From the NCBI GenBank assembly GCA_963995525.1, contig OZ023210.1, positions 3,818,996 to 3,882,995 of the forward strand: DNA of 64,000 bases, in the 5' to 3' direction. Source of the DNA: Escarpia spicata (Eukaryota; Annelida; Polychaeta; Sabellida; Siboglinidae). Position 1 is the stretch's first letter; each line of letters starts with the position of its first letter. Under the pieces are notes generated by a model. It saw only the letters and a program-made list of their open reading frames with translations. It was not told the origin of the DNA and made no database searches. Shown one piece after another: positions 54,301 through 61,818 of the stretch. The position numbers and the translations under genes are program-made.

Positions 54301-57300
54301 GGTCTCACTTAGCTACACAGTGGGGTTGATCACTCATCATTTTAGGTCTCACTTAGCTACACATTGGGGTTTACTACTCATCATTTTAGGTCTCACTTAG
54401 CTACACAGTGGCGTTTACTACTCATCATTTTAGGTCTCACTTAGCTACACAGTGGGGTTTACTACTCATCATTTTAGGTCTCACTTAGCTACACAGTGGG
54501 GTTGATCACTCATCATTTTAGGTCTCACTTAGCTACACATTGGGGTTTACTACTCATCATTTTAGGTCTCACTTAGCTACACAGTGGCGTTTACTACTCA
54601 TCATTTTAGGTCTCACTTAGCTACACAGTGGGGTTTACTACTCATCATTTAGGTCTCACTTAGCTACACAGTGGGGTTTACTACTCATCATTTAGGTCTC
54701 ACTTAGCTACACAGTGGTGTTTACTACGTATCATTTAGGTCTCACTTAGCTACACAGTGGGGTTTATCACTCATCATTTAGGTCTCACTTAGCTACACAG
54801 TGGGGTTTACTACGCATCATTTAGGTCTCACTTAGCTACACAGTGGGGTTTATCACTCATCATTTAGGTCTCACTTAGCTACACAGTGGGATTTACTACT
54901 CATCATTTAGGTCTCACTTAGCTACACAGTGGGGGTTTACTACTCATCATTTAGGTCTTACTTAGCTACACAGTGGGGTTTACTACGCATCATTTAGGTC
55001 TCACTTAGCTTCACAGTGGGGTTTACTACTCATCATTTAGGTCTCACTTAGCTACACAGTGGGGTTTACTACGCATCATTTAGGTCTCACTTAGCTACAC
55101 AGTGGGGTTTATCACTCATCATTTAGGTCTCACTTAGCTTCACAGTGGGGTTTACTACTCATCATTTAGGTCTCACTTAGCTACACAGTGGGGTTTATCA
55201 CTCATCATTTAGGTCTCACTTAGCTACACAGTGGGGTTTACTACTCATCATTTAGGTCTCACTTAGCTACACAGTGGGGTTTACTACGCATCATTTAGGT
55301 CTCACTTAGCTACACAGTGGGGTTTATCACTCATCATTTAGGTCTCACTTAGCTTCACAGTGGGGTTTACTACTCATCATTTAGGTCTCACTTAGCTACA
55401 CAGTGGGGTTTATCACTCATCATTTAGGTCTCACTTAGCTACACAGTGGGGTTTACTACTCATCATTTAGGTCTCACTTAGCTACACAGTGGGGTTTACT
55501 ACGCATCATTTAGGTCTCACTTAGCTACACAGTGGGGTTTACTACGCATCATTTAGGTCTCACTTAGCTACACAGTGGGGTTTATCACTCATCATTTAGG
55601 TCTCACTTAGCTACACAGTGGGGTTTACTACGCATCATTTAGGTCTCACTTAGCTACACAGTGGGGTTTATCACTCATCATTTAGGTCTCACTTAGCTTC
55701 ACAGTGGGGTTTACTACTCATCATTTAGGTCTCACTTAGCTACACAGTGGGGTTTATCACTCATCATTTAGGTCTCACTTAGCTACACAGTGGGGTTTAC
55801 TACTCATCATTTAGGTCTCACTTAGCTACACAGTGGGGTTTACTACTCATCATTTAGGTCTCACTTAGCTACACAGTGGGGTTTATCACTCATCATTTAG
55901 GTCTCACTTAGCTACACAGTGGGGTTTACTACTCATCATTTAGGTCTCACTTAGCTACACAGTGGGGTTTACTACTCATCATTTAGGTCTCACTTAGCTA
56001 CACAGTGGGGTTTATCACTCATCATTTAGGTCTCACTTAGCTACACAGTGGGGTTTACTACTCATCATTTAGGTCTCACTTAGCTACACAGTGGGGTTTA
56101 CTACTCATCATTTAGGTCTCACTTAGCTACACAGTGGGGTTTACTACTCATCATTTAGGTCTCACTTAGCTACACAGTGGGTCAATATGATCAATAAGCC
56201 ATGTGTCTTATTTGCCGGAAATGTGGAAACTTTCTGCATTTGCGGTTGACGAGATAAGTTTGCATGAAAGGCGATGAGTGACGGAAGATGTCAAGCAGGT
56301 GCTTGTTGGTGGGTTGGACAGTGTTTTGCCAGTCCATTTACTGCCCAACCTGAAGTGTGTCACAAGTTGTCGCAGACATTCAGTGTCGATGAAACTATAT
56401 TGCAAGAGGACGTCATCGACTTCCAAGTTGTGCCGGGCTTGAAAGAAGAGTTTCTCGCTGAAAAGGACGACCTGGTGCTGTTCTGGTCTACAAAAGTACC
56501 AGTCCGGTTTCTAGCGTTACGAGAGGCTGCGCAAAGATTCTTAGTACTCTTCGGTAGCACATGGTCGAGTGAGTCGGGATTCTCGGCCATGAATCATATC
56601 AAAAATACACTTCGAGGCCGAATGATGGACTATCAATCTCCCCTCTTGCTCCAGGATTCAGTCAATTATTGAAGAACATGCAACACCACCTTTCTCACTA
56701 ACTTGTTCGTGTTGGCGTGCTGGGCAGTCGTCATTGACAGTGGACTTTCTGAATATAACTTGTTCGTGTCGGTGTGCTGGTCAGTCGTCATTGACAGTGG
56801 ACTTTCTGAATATAACTTGTTCGTGTCGGTGTGCTGGTCAGTCGTCATTGACAGTGGACTTTCTGAATATAACTTGTTCGTGTCGGTGTGCTGGTCAGTC
56901 GTCATTGACAGTGGACTTTCTGAATATAACTTGTTCGTGTCGGTGTGCTGGTCAGTCGTCATTGACAGTGGACTTTCTGAATATAACTTGTTCGTGTCGG
57001 TGTGCTGGGCAGTCGTCATTGACAGTGGACTTTCTGAATATAACTTGTTCGTGTTGGTGTGCTGGTCAGTCGTCATTGACAGTGGACTTTCTGAATATAA
57101 CTTGTTCGTGTCGGTGTGCTGGGCAGTCGTCATTGACAGTGGACTTTCTGAATATAACTTGTTCGTGTTGGTGTGCTGGTCAGTCGTCATTGACAGTGGA
57201 CTTTCTGAATATAACTTGTTCGTGTCGGTGTGCTGGTCAGTCGTCATTGACAGTGGACTTTCTGAATATAACTTGTTCGTGTCGGTGTGCTGGTCAGTCG

Positions 57301-60300
57301 TCATTGACAGTGGACTTTCTGAATATAACTTGTTCGTGTTGGTGTGCTGGTCAGTCGTCATTGACAGTGGACTTTCTGAATATAACTTTTAGAGAGTGCG
57401 ATTTGTTAATTGTCTGGGTGTATTTCATACAAACATAAATCGCTGTATATGAGTACATATATACACACATGTATGTATATGTTCCTTCCTTTAAAACGTT
57501 GGCCCTCACAGATCTAGCTGGATAAAAAATGGCCCCTAGCTCAAAAAGTTTGCGGAATGCTGGTTTAGAACATTGGATTCTTAATCAATGTAACCAGGGT
57601 TCAATTGCTGCTATTTCAAAGCTAGGGCAAATTTATTCACTCACTGTTGCCTCAGTTCACTCACCTGTGTAAATGGGAATATGGCTACAGATATTGGTGA
57701 GTATATGTAAACAAATAGTCTTTGTGGTATAAGTGCTGTGTAGCTGAATACTTCCCAGACAGGTCAGATTGGTTTGGAATGAACATGTCTGGCATGATGG
57801 TGAAGTATAAAGTATTTTTATTGGTTTTACGGGCTAGATACTTTGCAATAAGTTAATGTATTGTTGCATTACAATTAGGTAATTAGGCAATTAGGTTTAT
57901 CATTATTATGTTTTAGAGACCTCTTTTAATTATGTGTTTGTTTGGATTTGTGAACACTGCACACAAATTTCCCTTCATAGGACAATAAAGTAGTATTCTA
58001 TTATATTGTATTATTGTATTGTGATTGATGTAGCTTGTTTCTATCGTAGACCCCACTAGCAGACGATGTCAGTAGCATCTTCACTTCGGAAGAGTTCCTG
58101 CAGCTTCTCTTCTCCATAGCACGGTGAGACTCAGCTGATTTGTTCTTTAACACTGTTAGTAAACTGTAAACATCATTTAACGAATGCTGACAAAAAAATT
58201 CAGATGTTTACGAAAAAACAATATATTGCTTGAGATGGAATCCGATTCCTTTTGTATAAATTCCATTTAAGTATATAATTTGCATAATATAATTGAATTG
58301 ATATATCCAGTACATCGCTGTGTGCCTGCGTCACAATGAAAATGTCCTCCATCAAACTTTGCCACCAATGTTGATAACAGCTATACATGTGAGTTACATT
58401 GCTGCATGACATCTCATAAATCAAACATTTTTCTGGAGAGGTCATTTTGAAAAGTTTGCCTTATGTTTCTGTCATACAGATAATCTTCTGAAACCAGAAT
58501 TTCAACAAATATACGATGAAATGCATGAATACACCTTACATGGAACTTTTGCTAGGCAGCTGGTCACATGACGGACAGGTGAATTGCTCTGACCCCGAGT
58601 GATTATTCTGTTTAATGGAGTCTACTGTACTAGCAGTAAATATTGTCAGAGAATAAACAGTGATTCAATGAGTGTAAATATGAACAGTTGCATTGATGTT
58701 GTCGTCTCTTGAAGTCTAGTAACTTAGACCAATGAAAGTCTTGAAGCTAAGTGACAACACCTAATATTTATCCATCACTGTAGCTACTGCAGATGTTGAA
58801 ATTGGCAAAACAAGGTAGCGTTTCTCATGTCAACACGGTATGGATTTATGAGTCATCGTTGTTAACTGCTGTCAACTGTGTTGTTAAATTGGTTGTCTTA
58901 CAGAGGCAAGAGTGGCCATGAAATGAACACACAACATCTCGCGATGGGACTCATTGGCAAGTTGCTGCAGCGAACTGCGACAAGTTGTAAGGTAAGACAT
59001 GGAAACTGGCAGGGCAGTCACTAGAGCCACCTATTGACAAATCCTGTTTACCCAGCAACCAGGTACAGGAAACTTACTCAAAAGGCCGCCACAAGCATGA
59101 AATTGTTGGACATTACATCATATTTTGTGTTGAAATTCTGACCAATAACAAAAATCTGTTGTTAAATTAACGGAGCTTTTTAAAAATGCCAAAAACCACT
59201 GCCATATCACCTAGGACACTATTTCCATGACACACCAGCGAAATTGTCCCGGTGACGCACCCTGGTGGTGGCAGCTTTCAGGATACAACATCAGTGTTAA
59301 TAAGCAAAATTAATTTTAAAGAGCAAAATTGTACTTATGAGCTTATAAGAATGTTAGTTTAAGAAGAAGAAAAATTTATTTTATTTGACCCAGACATTTC
59401 AAATAATACATACAATACATCCACGTAAAAAAAAAATCAAAAAAATATATAACCTTATGGTAAAAATAGTATAATGTATGGTAAATAACAAAAAGTAGGG
59501 TGAGGAGACTCCTCTAAGACTTTGGTAGTCACTGTCGACAGATACACAGTGTCTGAAGCTAGAACACCGTACGTATGGATATGGCATGTGGGTGTGACAT
59601 GCAACAAAACAATGAATTGGACATTAATAGAAGCAGTTCGATTAGTACATAGGCGGATGAGTTTGTTCATGCGGATGAGTTTGTTCATGCGGATGCGACA
59701 AATTGAATCGCTCCATGTAGCGATTTGAATCATATCCGCACAGGAATCAGATAGGACATTTCCAGTAGTGACATCACTACAGAGGTATTTCCTATTCCAC
59801 AAACCGTGCTGTACTCATTTCTGTACATATGGAATCCTAGCTTTAGACAAGGGAGTGTTTCAGATTGTGGACGCGGCTCTGGGAGAGAGCTCGGGGGAGG
59901 AGGAGGAGGAGGAGGAGGAGGAGGAGGAGAAGAGACCAGACGGGCACAAGACGGCCGAGTTCCTCTTCTCATTTGGAGCCACTTGTCTGGAGAGGTGTGT
60001 TGAGGCTAGAGAGGTGTGTTGTGTCTGGAGAGGTGTGTTGTGTCTGGAGAGGTGTGTTGTGTCTCCAGAGGTGTGTGGTGTCTGGAGAGGTGTGTTGTTT
60101 CTGGAGAGGTGTTTTGTGTCTGGAGAGGTGTGTTGTGTCTCGAGAGGTGTGTTCTGTTTCTAGAAGTGTCATATCTGGAGAGGTATGTTGTGTCTCGAGA
60201 TGTGTGTTGTGTCTCGAGAGGTGTGTTTTGTCTCGAGAGGTGTTTTATGTCTCGAGAGGTGTGTGGTGTCTGGAGAGGTGTGTTGTGTCTCGAGAGGTGT

Positions 60301-61585
60301 GTTGTGTCTCGAGAGGTGTGGTGTGTCTCGAGAGGTGTGTTGTGTCTTGTGAGGTATGTTGTGTCCAGAGAGGTGTGTTGTGTCTTGTGAGGTGTGTTGT
60401 GTATGGAGAGGTGTGTTGTGTTAGAGAGGTGTGTTGGGTCTTGAGAGGTGTGTTGTGTCCGGAGAGGTATGTTGTGTCTCGAGAGGTGTGTTGTGAAGTG
60501 TGTTGTGTCCGTAGAGGTGTGTTGTGTCTTGTGAGGTGTGTTGTGTCTGGGGAGGTGTGTTGTGTCTGGAGAGGTGGGTTGTATCTGGAGAGGGGTCTTG
60601 TGTCTGCTGAGGCATGTTGTGTCTCGAGAGGTGTGTGGTGTCTCGAGAGGTGTGTTGTTTCTCGAGAGGTGTGTTGTGTCTCGGGAGGTGTGTTGTGTCT
60701 CGAGAGGTGTGTTGTGTCTCTCGAGAGGTGTGTTGTGTCTCGAGAGGTGTGTTGTGTCTCGAGAGGTGTGGTGTGTCTCGAGAGGTGTGTTGTGTCTTGT
60801 GAGGTATGTTGTGTCCAGAGAGGTGTGTTGTGTCTTGTGAGGTGTGTTGTGTATGGAGAGGTGTGTTGTGTTAGAGAGGTGTGTTGGGTCTTGAGAGGTG
60901 TGTTGTGTCCGGAGAGGTATGTTGTGTCTCGAGAGGTGTGTTGTGAAGTGTGTTGTGTCCGTAGAGGTGTGTTGTGTCTTGTGAGGTGTGTTGTGTCCGG
61001 AGAGGTGTATTGTGTCTTGTAAGATGTGTTGTGTCTGGAGAGGCGTGTTGTCAGCTCCAAGATCTGTGTCAGATAGTGTCTTCACTTCTAAAATGATACC
61101 TGACAGTAAATAAATTAATGGGATAAATGATCTGCCCATTGTGTAAATGTTAGCAATTTGAATGTGTTTAACTATTGTTGAGATGAAAATTTTTTGGACT
61201 CATAATATGCTAATAGGCAATTATGGTGTCCTTGTGTTATGCCATCGAGAACATGTTTCATAGGATGGTATTTGGTTTGACTGTTTGTTGTATTGCAGGA
61301 GTGGTCTTGAGTGGGCCAACTCTATGGCTGGCATCCTGCAGCAATTGTTCACGTCGGTGGCATGGAGAGACATCCTGCTGGACCATCTCTCTCAGAGCAT
61401 CAGCAATCTCAAGGAGGTTGGTCATCAATTACAGCATCATTAACTTACTTGTCACGTAGGCTGCTACCATAAGCTGCTGGTTTTGTCTCTGTATTGTGTT
61501 GAATTGAGTAATTTGAGAAGTGACAGTTCTCCTTTTCCTCCCACCCATTTTCTCTTTCCTCCTCTCTCTCCATTAATTTTCTCTC

Positions 61586-61655
<70 letters not shown>

Positions 61656-61786
61656 TCCCTCTCCCTCTCTCTCTCTCTCTCCCTCCCCCTCTCTCTCCCT
61701 ACCTCCCTCCCTCCCTCCCTCCCTCCCTCCCTCCCTCCCTCCCTCCCTCCCTCCCTCTCTCTCTCTCTCTCTCTCTTTCCCTCCCA

Positions 61787-61818
<32 letters not shown>

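Larger units (their letters stand above)
56190..57562 (+). mobile_element. hAT transposon remnant containing a 51-bp minisatellite
   Basis: It contains a hAT dimerisation-domain relic (56274-56672). The right end reads GGCCCCTAGCTCAAAAAGTT, then TGCGGAATGCTG. Its reverse complement, CAGCATTCCGCAAACTTTTT, is a Charlie-type hAT terminus. The left terminus is not identified and may have been lost against the 43-bp array. The minisatellite at 56696-57390 lies inside the element. Confidence 0.7.

Noticed and set aside
56666..57438. Frames of about 230 codons on both strands
   Set aside because: The 57-bp unit is a multiple of three, so the same artefact arises; it sits inside a dead hAT element.
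59865..61139. Cys-rich plus-strand frame (385 codons) and Thr/His-rich minus-strand frame (377 codons)
   Set aside because: Generated by the 19-bp donor array. The plus-strand frame is also not the frame of exon 29.
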